Shown here: one piece after another, positions 1 through 4,949 of the stretch
How the letters are laid out: every line of letters begins with the position of its first letter
Position numbering within the stretch: position 1 is the first letter of the stretch
Source: QPJE01 sp051747745
GTDB lineage: Bacteria > Bacillota > Halanaerobiia > Halanaerobiales > Halanaerobiaceae
Direction: 5' to 3'
Length of the DNA stretch: 11,039 bases
NCBI GenBank assembly: GCA_051747745.1
Contig: JBNJGL010000067.1
Location: forward strand, 1 to 11,039
The notes under the pieces: generated by a model
Told to the model about the DNA's origin: nothing
The model's database searches: none
Seen by the model: the letters and a program-made list of their open reading frames with translations, nothing else
Position numbers and translations under genes: made by a program

Positions 1-98
1 ATATATTCTCTATCTATAATTTGTTTTTCTATGCCCTCATTCAACACAGTGTCCACTTTGTTGAAGTCGGTCATCAATAATAAAAAATGGTTTTTCAT
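1..98 (-). CDS. Start of an unidentified gene, possibly serine hydrolase (partial)
   Basis: An open frame reads leftward from an ATG at 98 off the window edge with no stop. A second in-frame ATG lies at 74, and an in-frame stop sits a few codons upstream of position 98, so the start is one of these two. Neither has a recognisable Shine-Dalgarno sequence. The peptide after the second Met (TDFNKVDTVLNEGIEKQIID) resembles the N-terminus of beta-lactamase-fold serine hydrolases, which often open with an amphipathic helix ending in an EGIE-like motif. With only about 33 codons visible and no catalytic motif, that assignment is a guess. The gene lies downstream of the winged-helix regulator gene on the same strand. 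Confidence 0.35.
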   Translation of the reverse strand, partial: MKNHFLLLMTDFNKVDTVLNEGIEKQIIDREY

Positions 99-126
99 AA
101 AAAATGAACTTGTTAATTAAATAATA

Positions 127-143
127 TATGACATCCGCTGTCA
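127..143. repeat. 17-bp repeat with inverted arms, copy 1
   Basis: The sequence TATGACATCCGCTGTCA occurs here and again at 295-311, identical at all 17 positions. It contains the inverted repeat TGACA-tccgc-TGTCA. At this copy the symmetry extends outward (AATATATGACA against TGTCACATATT, one mismatch), giving arms of about 11 bp. It lies roughly 30 bp upstream of the left-edge gene's first possible start, which suits an operator. The binding protein is unknown; the neighbouring winged-helix regulator is the obvious candidate, but this is inference. Confidence 0.6.
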
Positions 144-294
144 CATATTAAATAGTTTGTTATATTTCAGTATTTAATTTTGCTTAAATTTAATCAATTT
201 ACTGCTAATTTTTTTGCATCCACATCCTTTATTTTATATCACTAATATAAAGAATTCAATTGATATCATGTTCTGATTTTGTCGAAATATATTT

Positions 295-311
295 TATGAC
301 ATCCGCTGTCA
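295..311. repeat. 17-bp repeat with inverted arms, copy 2
   Basis: Second exact copy of TATGACATCCGCTGTCA, 168 bp from the first, just beyond the stop codon of the winged-helix regulator gene. Symmetry here covers ATGACA/TGTCAT. On the minus strand it could form a short hairpin in the regulator's 3' untranslated RNA, but no T-run follows, so it is not a standard terminator. Confidence 0.6.
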
Positions 312-327
312 TTTCCATAAAATTACA

Positions 328-843
328 TCAGTTTCTAAATATATTAACTTCATTTAACCCAGAAAAATCTGTTTCCAGATCCCAGTGGTATAAAATATCT
401 TCCTCACTGTTTAAAGAATCCAATTCTTTGGAGTCATAAATAACCTCATAATCGATATTATTACCTTTGAAAATCGTCTCAATCAGATCAAGTATCTCAC
501 TTTCTCCTTTATTGGACTTATAAATATAAATATTTTTCTCTTCCTTCTTATTCTCATCAGCCAGCTTTAAAACCTTGGCCTCAATTTCCTTTACGGCCCT
601 GTATGATTTTTTTACATAATGTAAGGTTTTTTTAGTTTTTTCTTTTATACCAGCTGGAGTCAATATATATTTAATATTTCTAGCATTAAGTCTTTCAATC
701 TTAACCAGACCTTTTTTAGCACATTTTTTAATTAAAGTATTGACCAGACCTAAAGAAATTCCAGTTTCTTTTGCTATCTCTCTCTGTGAGGGATTATCTC
801 TATCATCTAATACGTTTAAAATATCTGTTATATTTTTCTCCAT
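328..843 (-). CDS. MarR-like winged helix-turn-helix regulator
   Basis: A 171-residue protein. Residues about 16-60 form a winged helix-turn-helix: the segment SQREIAKETGISLGLVNTLI is a typical helix-turn-helix, followed by KKGLVKIE and a wing ending at YILTPAG. The layout matches the small MarR-like regulators often found beside polysaccharide genes. Residues about 70-100 are a Lys/Glu-rich helix and 104-140 look like a small alpha/beta segment, longer than the simplest family members. The ATG at 843 is preceded by AAGGGAG at a good distance. A promoter is visible at 883-911. It probably controls its own gene or the left-edge gene; the target is not known. It is divergent from the Rpn locus and could act there too. 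Confidence 0.8.
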   Translation of the reverse strand: MEKNITDILNVLDDRDNPSQREIAKETGISLGLVNTLIKKCAKKGLVKIERLNARNIKYILTPAGIKEKTKKTLHYVKKSYRAVKEIEAKVLKLADENKKEEKNIYIYKSNKGESEILDLIETIFKGNNIDYEVIYDSKELDSLNSEEDILYHWDLETDFSGLNEVNIFRN

Positions 844-882
844 TGCAGCTCCCTTAACTTGTTCAATTCCTTAACATCTTTA

Positions 883-911
883 ATTGTAATATACTTTACA
901 GTAAAAATCAA
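883..911 (-). promoter_or_regulatory. Promoter of the winged-helix regulator with internal palindrome
   Basis: On the minus strand a -35 TTGATT (911-906) and a -10 TACAAT (888-883) are separated by exactly 17 bp, placing the transcription start about 33 bp before the regulator's ATG. The spacer holds a perfect palindrome TTTACTGTAAA (895-905), where a bound repressor would block polymerase. Autoregulation is plausible but inferred. Confidence 0.55.
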
Positions 912-946
912 CAAAGAAATATTTTTAATTTTATCAGCAAATTTTC

Positions 947-994
947 TTGAACATATGTTTATAATATGATATTCTAATAATAGAACATATGTTT
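947..994 (+). promoter_or_regulatory. Rpn promoter region with two LexA-box-like operators
   Basis: The 12-mer GAACATATGTTT occurs twice, at 949-960 and 983-994, each with the perfect 10-bp palindrome AACATATGTT. It agrees with the Gram-positive LexA (DinR) box, core GAAC-N4-GTTC, at all but the last base. The first box overlaps a possible -35 (TTGAAC, 947-952); a 17-bp spacer leads to TATTCT (970-975) as a weak -10. The second box lies just downstream of that -10, so two bound repressors would bracket the promoter. The arrangement suggests SOS-inducible expression of the Rpn gene starting at 1034. The boxes are seen; the regulation is inferred. Confidence 0.5.
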
Positions 995-1033
995 GTTTTA
1001 AATAATAAATCCTACATAAAAGGAGTTGATTTA

Positions 1034-1420
1034 ATGATTTCTCCACATGATAAGTTTTTTAAAGAAATGTTCAGCAAAAAAGAAGTAGCAGAAAGTTTTA
1101 TCAAAAGCTATCTTCCTCAAGAACTTTTAGAAATAATGGATAGTTCTCATTTAGAGATTTCTAAAGACTCATTTGTAGACAAAAAATTAAAAGAATATTT
1201 TTCTGATATTATCTATACAATTAAAATCAATAATGATAGTGCCTATATATACTGTCTTTTTGAACATAAAAGCTATCCCGAAAGAAAAGTCGCCCTACAG
1301 CTGCTAAAATATATGACAGAAATCTGGGATCAGCATTTAAAACAGAATAATTCAGAAAAATTACCGCTAATAATTCCACTCTTGATTTATCACGGTGACA
1401 GAAGGTATAATATAAATTAA
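1034..1420 (+). CDS. Rpn-family PD-(D/E)XK nuclease, truncated after the catalytic core
   Basis: Encodes 128 residues matching the N-terminal half of Rpn (recombination-promoting nuclease, often labelled putative transposase) proteins, normally close to 300 residues. Family marks are PHDKFFKEMF at the start, the putative catalytic Asp in YFSDIIY (about D58), FEHKS with the ExK pair (E77, K79), the conserved Gln in ALQLL (Q89), and the PLLIYHG strand. The frame then stops, and the remaining C-terminal region resumes in another frame with roughly 80-100 residues of the usual protein missing, so this looks like an internal deletion. The ATG at 1034 is preferred over 989 because AAGGAG sits 8 bp before it. 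Rpn proteins cut DNA and can be toxic or protect against phage; whether this core is active is unknown. Confidence 0.75.
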   Translation: MISPHDKFFKEMFSKKEVAESFIKSYLPQELLEIMDSSHLEISKDSFVDKKLKEYFSDIIYTIKINNDSAYIYCLFEHKSYPERKVALQLLKYMTEIWDQHLKQNNSEKLPLIIPLLIYHGDRRYNIN

Positions 1421-1548
1421 ATAATACAGAAACTGTTTTAGAATATTTTTCTGTAGGACTAAGGTATATTTTAGAAATTGTAGACTATGATATGGATATT
1501 ATGAAACAAAAAGTAGATACTATTATTCCTGAAAGGAGTGAAGCATTC

Positions 1549-1797
1549 ATGTCTACTGCAAACAAATTGCGTGAAGAGGGTCGTGAAAAAGGTCGTGAAG
1601 AAGGTATAGAAAAAGGTAAAAAAGAAGAACTTATAGAAACTATCATAGGATTAACAGCTCAAAAACTTAATATTGAGGACTTCCCTCCTGTCCTGAAGAA
1701 AAAACTTGATAATTCTCAATTAGAAACATTAAAAAATATTAGAAACAATATCCTTAATATTGAATCACTTAAAGATCTGGAAGGATACTTAAATTAA
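1549..1797 (+). CDS. C-terminal Rpn fragment, candidate RpnS-like intragenic antitoxin
   Basis: This frame is open from 1411 and carries the end of an Rpn protein: LRYILEIVDYDMDIMKQKVD, then MSTANKLREEG, a Lys/Glu/Gly repeat (REEGREKGREEGIEKGKKEE), and a tail resembling the DUF4351 domain that ends many Rpn-like proteins. An ATG at 1492 has no ribosome binding site, but the ATG at 1549 follows GAAAGGAGTG at about 10 bp and gives an 82-residue protein. In enteric bacteria, small RpnS proteins start at the equivalent point inside rpn genes and block the full-length nuclease. That parallel is inference from position and sequence. It is the last gene before the terminator at 1796. A near-identical copy lies at 2985-3254. 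Confidence 0.55.
   Translation: MSTANKLREEGREKGREEGIEKGKKEELIETIIGLTAQKLNIEDFPPVLKKKLDNSQLETLKNIRNNILNIESLKDLEGYLN
1573..1618 (+). repeat. Lys/Glu/Gly-coding short repeat, variable in length
   Basis: The units GGTCGTGAA, GGTATAGAA and related triplets encode REEGREKGREEGIEKGK. The copy near 3065 lacks exactly 36 bp (12 codons) of this stretch with the reading frame kept. This fits slippage or unequal exchange within a charged linker or coiled-coil segment. Confidence 0.6.
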
Positions 1798-1823
1798 GAG
1801 CAGATTATTCTGCTCTTTTTTTT
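1796..1823 (+). terminator. Intrinsic terminator after the Rpn locus, unit 1
   Basis: A perfect stem AAGAGCAGA / TCTGCTCTT with loop TTAT is followed by a run of eight T on the plus strand. It closes the Rpn unit and lies directly beside the convergent HEPN gene's stop codon (1822-1824). On the minus strand the stem is present but no long T-run follows, so termination there would be weak. Confidence 0.85.
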
Positions 1824-2244
1824 ATTGAAAATACTCATCAATAATTATTTCAATAAAAGTATCTATATCTTCTAAATTATTTTTTATAATATGATAAATA
1901 TATTCATCATCAATTTGGTCATACAGATGTACTATTCTATTCCTAAATTTGATCATCTTAATAAAAGTTGATAATAGTTCTTCCTCTATTAAACCAGTAT
2001 CTGCAATTATTCTAAAAGAATCCGCATTTGTATCCGGATTCCCTAATTCTTCACGAGATATTATATGATTAGCAATATCTATCATTGCTTCAATTATTGA
2101 CTGTAAATTATATTTTGCAGTATCATAATTCCTATAATCACTCAAAAAATTTTCTTTAGGAAGTTCTGCTAATTCTCTTAATTTTTTCATATTACTTCTT
2201 ATAAATTGTATTTTTTCTGTTAATCTATTATAATCAAGAGTCAT
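1822..2244 (-). CDS. hepT: HEPN-domain RNase toxin, HepT-like (unit 1)
   Basis: A 140-residue, mostly helical protein of the HepT/DUF86 type. The RNase motif RX4HXY is complete: R101, H106 and Y108 in KFRNRIVHLY. The segment HIISREELGNP (60-70) is shared with the second HEPN protein of the window. In characterised HepT/MntA systems the HEPN dimer is a ribonuclease that is silenced when its partner adds AMP residues to the Tyr of this motif. The ATG at 2244 is preceded by AAAGGAGG lying inside the end of the MNT gene, and the two genes overlap by 11 bp, so they are translationally coupled. It runs convergently into the Rpn terminator. Confidence 0.85.
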   Translation of the reverse strand: MTLDYNRLTEKIQFIRSNMKKLRELAELPKENFLSDYRNYDTAKYNLQSIIEAMIDIANHIISREELGNPDTNADSFRIIADTGLIEEELLSTFIKMIKFRNRIVHLYDQIDDEYIYHIIKNNLEDIDTFIEIIIDEYFQ

Positions 2245-2668
2245 TATGTTCCTCCTTTAAACCTTCAATATAATCCTTTTGAATTTTATATTTATATATT
2301 CTAGCATCAGGACCAAACTTTAAAACATATTCTACAAAATCTGCTGTTTCAATTGGGTCTCTACTATATATTTTTTCTCCTTTTGTAATTATTTCATGCT
2401 TAAAAGCCATGTTAACATTATTTAAATTAATTAAATCAATTTCATAATTTTGTATTTCTAGCTCAATTTCTCCAGCCAACTCTAATTGTTCTGATGTATT
2501 TGGAGAATCTTCAAAAAGAACGGCTAAATCTAAATCGCTATTTTCTCTTTCATATTTGGTCCCATGTGATCCAAATAAAAAAGCTGCCTTAACATTCTTT
2601 TTTTTCTCTAAAAACATTTCTATTTTCTTTTTCAATTTGCAGTCAATTGTTCTTATTACTTCATCCAT
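2234..2668 (-). CDS. mntA: MNT-domain nucleotidyltransferase antitoxin, MntA-like (unit 1)
   Basis: A 144-residue minimal nucleotidyltransferase. The GSX10DXD signature is present: G33-S34 in FLFGSHG, then D45 and D47 in SDLDLAV, and a third acidic residue D78 in YEIDLINLN. These bind metal and ATP. In this antitoxin family the enzyme transfers AMP onto a tyrosine of the partner HEPN toxin. The gene is first in the pair, with the toxin overlapping its 3' end. AAAGGAGG stands 6 bp before the ATG. An extended -10 promoter at 2687-2756 gives a very short leader, with the Shine-Dalgarno sequence almost at the RNA 5' end. It shares fold and motifs with the second MNT protein but the two are clearly diverged. 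Confidence 0.85.
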   Translation of the reverse strand: MDEVIRTIDCKLKKKIEMFLEKKKNVKAAFLFGSHGTKYERENSDLDLAVLFEDSPNTSEQLELAGEIELEIQNYEIDLINLNNVNMAFKHEIITKGEKIYSRDPIETADFVEYVLKFGPDARIYKYKIQKDYIEGLKEEHNDS

Positions 2669-2686
2669 AATTAACCTCCTTTCTCT

Positions 2687-2756
2687 AAATTATATCACTT
2701 ATTCGGTATTTTATCTAAATTTATCTGAAGAATAATCGATTTTTAATTTTTATTCT
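2687..2756 (-). promoter_or_regulatory. MNT/HEPN promoter element, copy 1
   Basis: On the minus strand the extended -10 TGATATAAT ends at 2689, 21 bp before the MNT start. No strong -35 is present, as expected for an extended -10 promoter. The region upstream (to about 2756) recurs with modest divergence at 3326-3391 and 4293-4357. In this copy TTATTC and GAATAA flank the upstream region as a loose inverted repeat, a possible site for autoregulation. Confidence 0.6.
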
Positions 2757-2798
2757 AAAATATGATATGTCTACAAAAAGGATATTTACGGGAGAACC

Positions 2799-3254
2799 AA
2801 AATATATGACAGAAATCTAGAATCAACATTTAAAACAAAATACCTCAGATAAACTGCCACTAATACTTCCACTCTTGATTTATCACGGTGACAGAAGGTA
2901 TAATATAAATTAAATAATACAGAAACTGTTTTAGAATATTTTTCTGTAGGACTAAGGTATATTTTAGAAATTGTAGACTATGATATGGATATTATGAAAC
3001 AAAAAGTAGATACTATTATTCCTGAAAGGAGTGAATCATTCATGTCTACTGCAAACAAATTGCGTGAAGAAGGTAAAAAAGAAGAACTTATAGAAACTAT
3101 CATAGGATTAACAGCTCAAAAACTTGATATTGAGGACTTCCCTCCTGTCCTGAAGAAAAAACTTGATAATTCTGAATTAGAAACATTAAAAAATATTAGA
3201 AACAATATCCTTAATATTGAATCAATTAAAGACCTGGAAAATTACTTAAATTAA
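2799..3254 (+). pseudogene. Degraded second copy of the Rpn gene; C-terminal ORF intact
   Basis: Duplicates 1306-1797 at an offset of 1493 bp. The N-terminal third of the gene is absent. What remains begins at AAATATATGACAGAAATC and has TAG (2818-2820) where copy 1 has TGG, then the same stop after GDRRYNIN. It carries the same internal deletion joint as copy 1. The C-terminal part stays open: an 89-residue frame from ATG 2985, or 70 residues from the ATG at 3042, which again follows GAAAGGAGTG. It lacks 12 codons of the Lys/Glu/Gly repeat. The nuclease is certainly dead here, but the small C-terminal product could be made as a spare RpnS-like inhibitor. No promoter of its own was recognised. 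Confidence 0.75.
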
Positions 3255-3321
3255 GAGCAGATTATTCTGCTCTTTTTTTCTGTTAATCTATTATAATCAA
3301 GAGTCATTATGTTCCTCCTTT
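3251..3321 (-). pseudogene. HEPN gene remnant: start codon and first codons only
   Basis: Bases 3274-3321 are identical over 48 bp to 2211-2258, the ribosome binding site and first codons of the unit 1 HEPN gene. From ATG 3307 the frame reads MTLDYNRLTEK as in the intact toxin, then runs into the terminator stem and stops at 3251 after 18 codons. The RNase motif and nearly the whole gene are gone, as is the MNT gene that should precede it. The promoter copy at 3326-3391 and the AAAGGAGG site remain, so the stub may be transcribed, antisense to the Rpn remnant. Confidence 0.75.
3253..3279 (+). terminator. Intrinsic terminator after the Rpn remnant, unit 2
   Basis: Same stem-loop as at 1796: AAGAGCAGA-TTAT-TCTGCTCTT followed by T residues. 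Its T-run is fused directly to the start of a deleted HEPN gene (identity with 2211-2258 begins at 3274). Confidence 0.8.
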
Positions 3322-3325
3322 CTCT

Positions 3326-3391
3326 AAATTATATCACTTATTCGGTATTTTATAAATTGAATTTGCAGAATAATCAATGTTTAATTTTTAT
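3326..3391 (-). promoter_or_regulatory. MNT/HEPN promoter element, copy 2 (orphaned)
   Basis: Bases 3314-3353 equal 2675-2714 exactly, including the Shine-Dalgarno sequence and the extended -10 (TGATATAAT). The upstream part stays similar to about 3391. It now faces only the HEPN stub because the MNT gene has been deleted. It also forms the 3' flank of the second HEPN gene, whose stop codon is at 3399. Confidence 0.6.
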
Positions 3392-3398
3392 TAAACAT

Positions 3399-3812
3399 CT
3401 AAGAAATATAATCTCTGTACCATTTAAATATAGCTTTAAGATCAGAAATATTTTCTTTAATAATTCTTAGCAGAATCTCTGGATCAATTTCTGCATAATC
3501 ATGAACAATAATGTTTCTAAACTTTGCCATTCTAATATAATCATCAGCATTTTCTTTTATTATATTATTATCCGCCAGTATCTCAATAATTTCACTGTTA
3601 AATTTAGGGTTGCCCAGCCGCTCATCACTTATAATATGACTCCCAATATCAAGTACAGATTCTACTGCCAGATGCAGAGTCCTTTCTAAGTATCGAAATA
3701 GTATTTTGTCTGCAGCCAGCTTTTCGAATTCCAGATCTCTATATTCATCCAGATCATTTATATATTCTTCTAAATGTATTAATTTCTCTCTAACTATTTC
3801 TACATCTACCAC
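3399..3812 (-). CDS. hepT: HEPN-domain RNase toxin, HepT-like (unit 3)
   Basis: A 137-residue HepT/DUF86-type protein with a complete RX4HXY motif: R99, H104 and Y106 in KFRNIIVHDY. It shares the HIIS-E-LGNP segment and the region around the RNase motif with the unit 1 HEPN protein, but much of the rest differs, so the pairs probably do not cross-neutralise. The start is GTG at 3812, 2 bp after the MNT stop, with AAGGGG inside the MNT end as ribosome binding site. The putative target of AMP addition is the motif Tyr. It is the distal gene of a two-gene operon with the MNT gene at 3815. Confidence 0.85.
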   Translation of the reverse strand: MVDVEIVREKLIHLEEYINDLDEYRDLEFEKLAADKILFRYLERTLHLAVESVLDIGSHIISDERLGNPKFNSEIIEILADNNIIKENADDYIRMAKFRNIIVHDYAEIDPEILLRIIKENISDLKAIFKWYRDYIS

Positions 3813-3814
3813 AG

Positions 3815-4237
3815 TTAAAACCCCTTCCCTAATTTTTTTTCATAAATATCATAAAATCTCTTCATATCTATATAATTTAAAATAGCTTTTTTCTCCAGCT
3901 TTACTCTTCTGCTCTGATCAGTACAGTAAATTAACTTACCATCCAAAATCTTATGTTTTAACTTAAGATCAGCACTAACAAAATCCACAATGTCGATATT
4001 TCTTCCAAGCAGTTTCTCCAGCCCAGCCATAAATTCTAATTTTAAATTGAATTTTTCAAACTTATCAGCTGCCTCAAAATATATTAAAGCCAGATCTAAA
4101 TCACTATTATCATTAAATCTATCCATATTAAAAGAGCCAAAAATATAAACAGCTGAAACCTCAGTATATTTAGAAAAATATTCTATTACTTTTTTTTCGA
4201 TTTCTTCTTTATTTAATATTTTACCATCAGACTGCAT
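3815..4237 (-). CDS. mntA: MNT-domain nucleotidyltransferase antitoxin, MntA-like (unit 3)
   Basis: Read from ATG 4237 this is 140 residues, close to its unit 1 counterpart. The GSX10DXD signature is present: G34-S35 in YIFGSF, then D46 and D48 in SDLDLAL, with a third Asp (D82) in NIDIVDF. The ATG at 4237 is chosen because AAGGTGAG lies just before it; a TTG at 4276 would lengthen the protein by 13 residues but has a poor ribosome binding site and would sit almost at the transcription start predicted from the -10 at 4300-4295. It is followed 2 bp later by its HEPN partner. By family it should inactivate that toxin by adenylylation. Confidence 0.83.
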   Translation of the reverse strand: MQSDGKILNKEEIEKKVIEYFSKYTEVSAVYIFGSFNMDRFNDNSDLDLALIYFEAADKFEKFNLKLEFMAGLEKLLGRNIDIVDFVSADLKLKHKILDGKLIYCTDQSRRVKLEKKAILNYIDMKRFYDIYEKKLGKGF

Positions 4238-4292
4238 ATATCTCACCTTCTTTATAATTTGCTTTGCTTTTGTCAACTTAATTTCTTTTTCT

Positions 4293-4357
4293 ATATTATA
4301 TCACCTATACTGTATTTTATAAATTTAATCTGAAGAATAATCAATTTTCGATCTATT
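4293..4357 (-). promoter_or_regulatory. MNT/HEPN promoter element, copy 3
   Basis: Carries the extended -10 TGATATAAT (minus strand, hexamer 4300-4295) and the shared upstream block (GTATTTTATAAATTTAATCT, then GAAGAATAATC on the plus strand). It would drive the unit 3 MNT/HEPN operon. The element lies against the 3' end of the recombinase gene, whose stop codon is at 4364-4366. Confidence 0.6.
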
Positions 4358-4363
4358 CTATGT

Positions 4364-4909
4364 CTAAAGAGAAAAATCTTCTATTGATTCATCGATTATA
4401 TCCTGTGTTATACCTATATAATCTAAAGTTATTCTGGGTGAAGAATGGTTAAATAGTTTCTGCAGCAGTGCCACATCTTTATGCTGTTTATAATGGTGGT
4501 AGCCAAAAGTCTTTCTTAAAGAATGACAGGCAATCCTGTCAAGTCCAACTTCTTTTCCGGCACCACTCATAATTCTGTATGCCTGAAATCTTGTTAGAGG
4601 TTTATTGTTGCCAATACGGCTCTGAAATAAATACTCATGATCTTCCATATCTTTGATATATTTATTCAACTCACTCCGCAAATTTTTATTAATTAAAAAT
4701 CTCTTATTTTTAGAAGTCTTCTGTTCTTTAATCACAATATGACTTTTATTACGTACATCTTTAACCTGAATTTCAAGCAAATCTCCTATTCTAAGTCCGG
4801 TGTTAATACCTAAAACAAAGAGAATATAGTTTCTATAACTTTTTTTCAGCAATAATTCTTTAATTTCTTCAATTTTTTCTTTATCTCGAATCGGCTCAAC
4901 TTTATTCAT
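4364..4909 (-). CDS. Tyrosine recombinase, catalytic domain only
   Basis: A 181-residue site-specific recombinase of the phage-integrase/Xer superfamily. The catalytic set is complete: R40 in NTGLRIGDLL, a Lys in the QKTSKNKR hairpin, H129 and R132 in CHSLRKTFGYH, H155 in FNHSSPRITLDY, and the nucleophile Y164. The N-terminal core-binding (SAM-like) domain of full-length integrases (about 300 or more residues) is absent, as in a known group of short Firmicutes integrases. The ATG at 4909 follows AAAGGTAGG. It sits just downstream of the Wadjet operon on the same strand but has its own promoter, and the operon ends in a terminator. It may have moved part of this island or catalyse local inversion; the substrate is unknown. 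Confidence 0.88.
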   Translation of the reverse strand: MNKVEPIRDKEKIEEIKELLLKKSYRNYILFVLGINTGLRIGDLLEIQVKDVRNKSHIVIKEQKTSKNKRFLINKNLRSELNKYIKDMEDHEYLFQSRIGNNKPLTRFQAYRIMSGAGKEVGLDRIACHSLRKTFGYHHYKQHKDVALLQKLFNHSSPRITLDYIGITQDIIDESIEDFSL

Positions 4910-4949
4910 TTTAACCTACCTTTCAGCAAAATACTTCTTTTATAATTTC

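Larger units (their letters stand above)
99..327. other. AT-rich intergenic stretch with paired inverted repeats
   Basis: No coding region could be supported here. The stretch lies between the winged-helix regulator's stop codon and the start of the left-edge gene. Its only distinctive content is two exact copies of a 17-bp sequence, listed separately. No clear rho-independent terminator (GC stem plus T-run) was seen for the regulator gene. Confidence 0.6.

Noticed and set aside
127..311. The 17-bp repeats as a CRISPR array
   Set aside because: Only two short copies separated by about 150 bp, and no cas genes.
989..1033. An upstream ATG at 989 as the Rpn start
   Set aside because: It lies at the second LexA-like box with no ribosome binding site, while ATG 1034 has AAGGAG at good spacing and gives the usual family N-terminus.
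828..1046. A 72-codon minus-strand ORF across the divergent promoter region
   Set aside because: It has no ribosome binding site, begins inside the Rpn gene on the other strand, covers both promoters and shows no recognisable protein features.
1034..3254. Rpn genes as an insertion sequence, since the family is often labelled putative transposase
   Set aside because: No terminal inverted repeats or target duplications were seen around either copy; the family is a PD-(D/E)XK nuclease, and the repeat also includes the MNT/HEPN genes.
3501..3689. A 62-codon plus-strand ORF
   Set aside because: It is antisense to the second HEPN gene, which has intact motifs; no ribosome binding site or family resemblance.
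4238..4276. A TTG start giving a longer unit 3 MNT protein
   Set aside because: Poor ribosome binding site and too near the predicted transcription start; ATG 4237 has a good site and gives the usual length.
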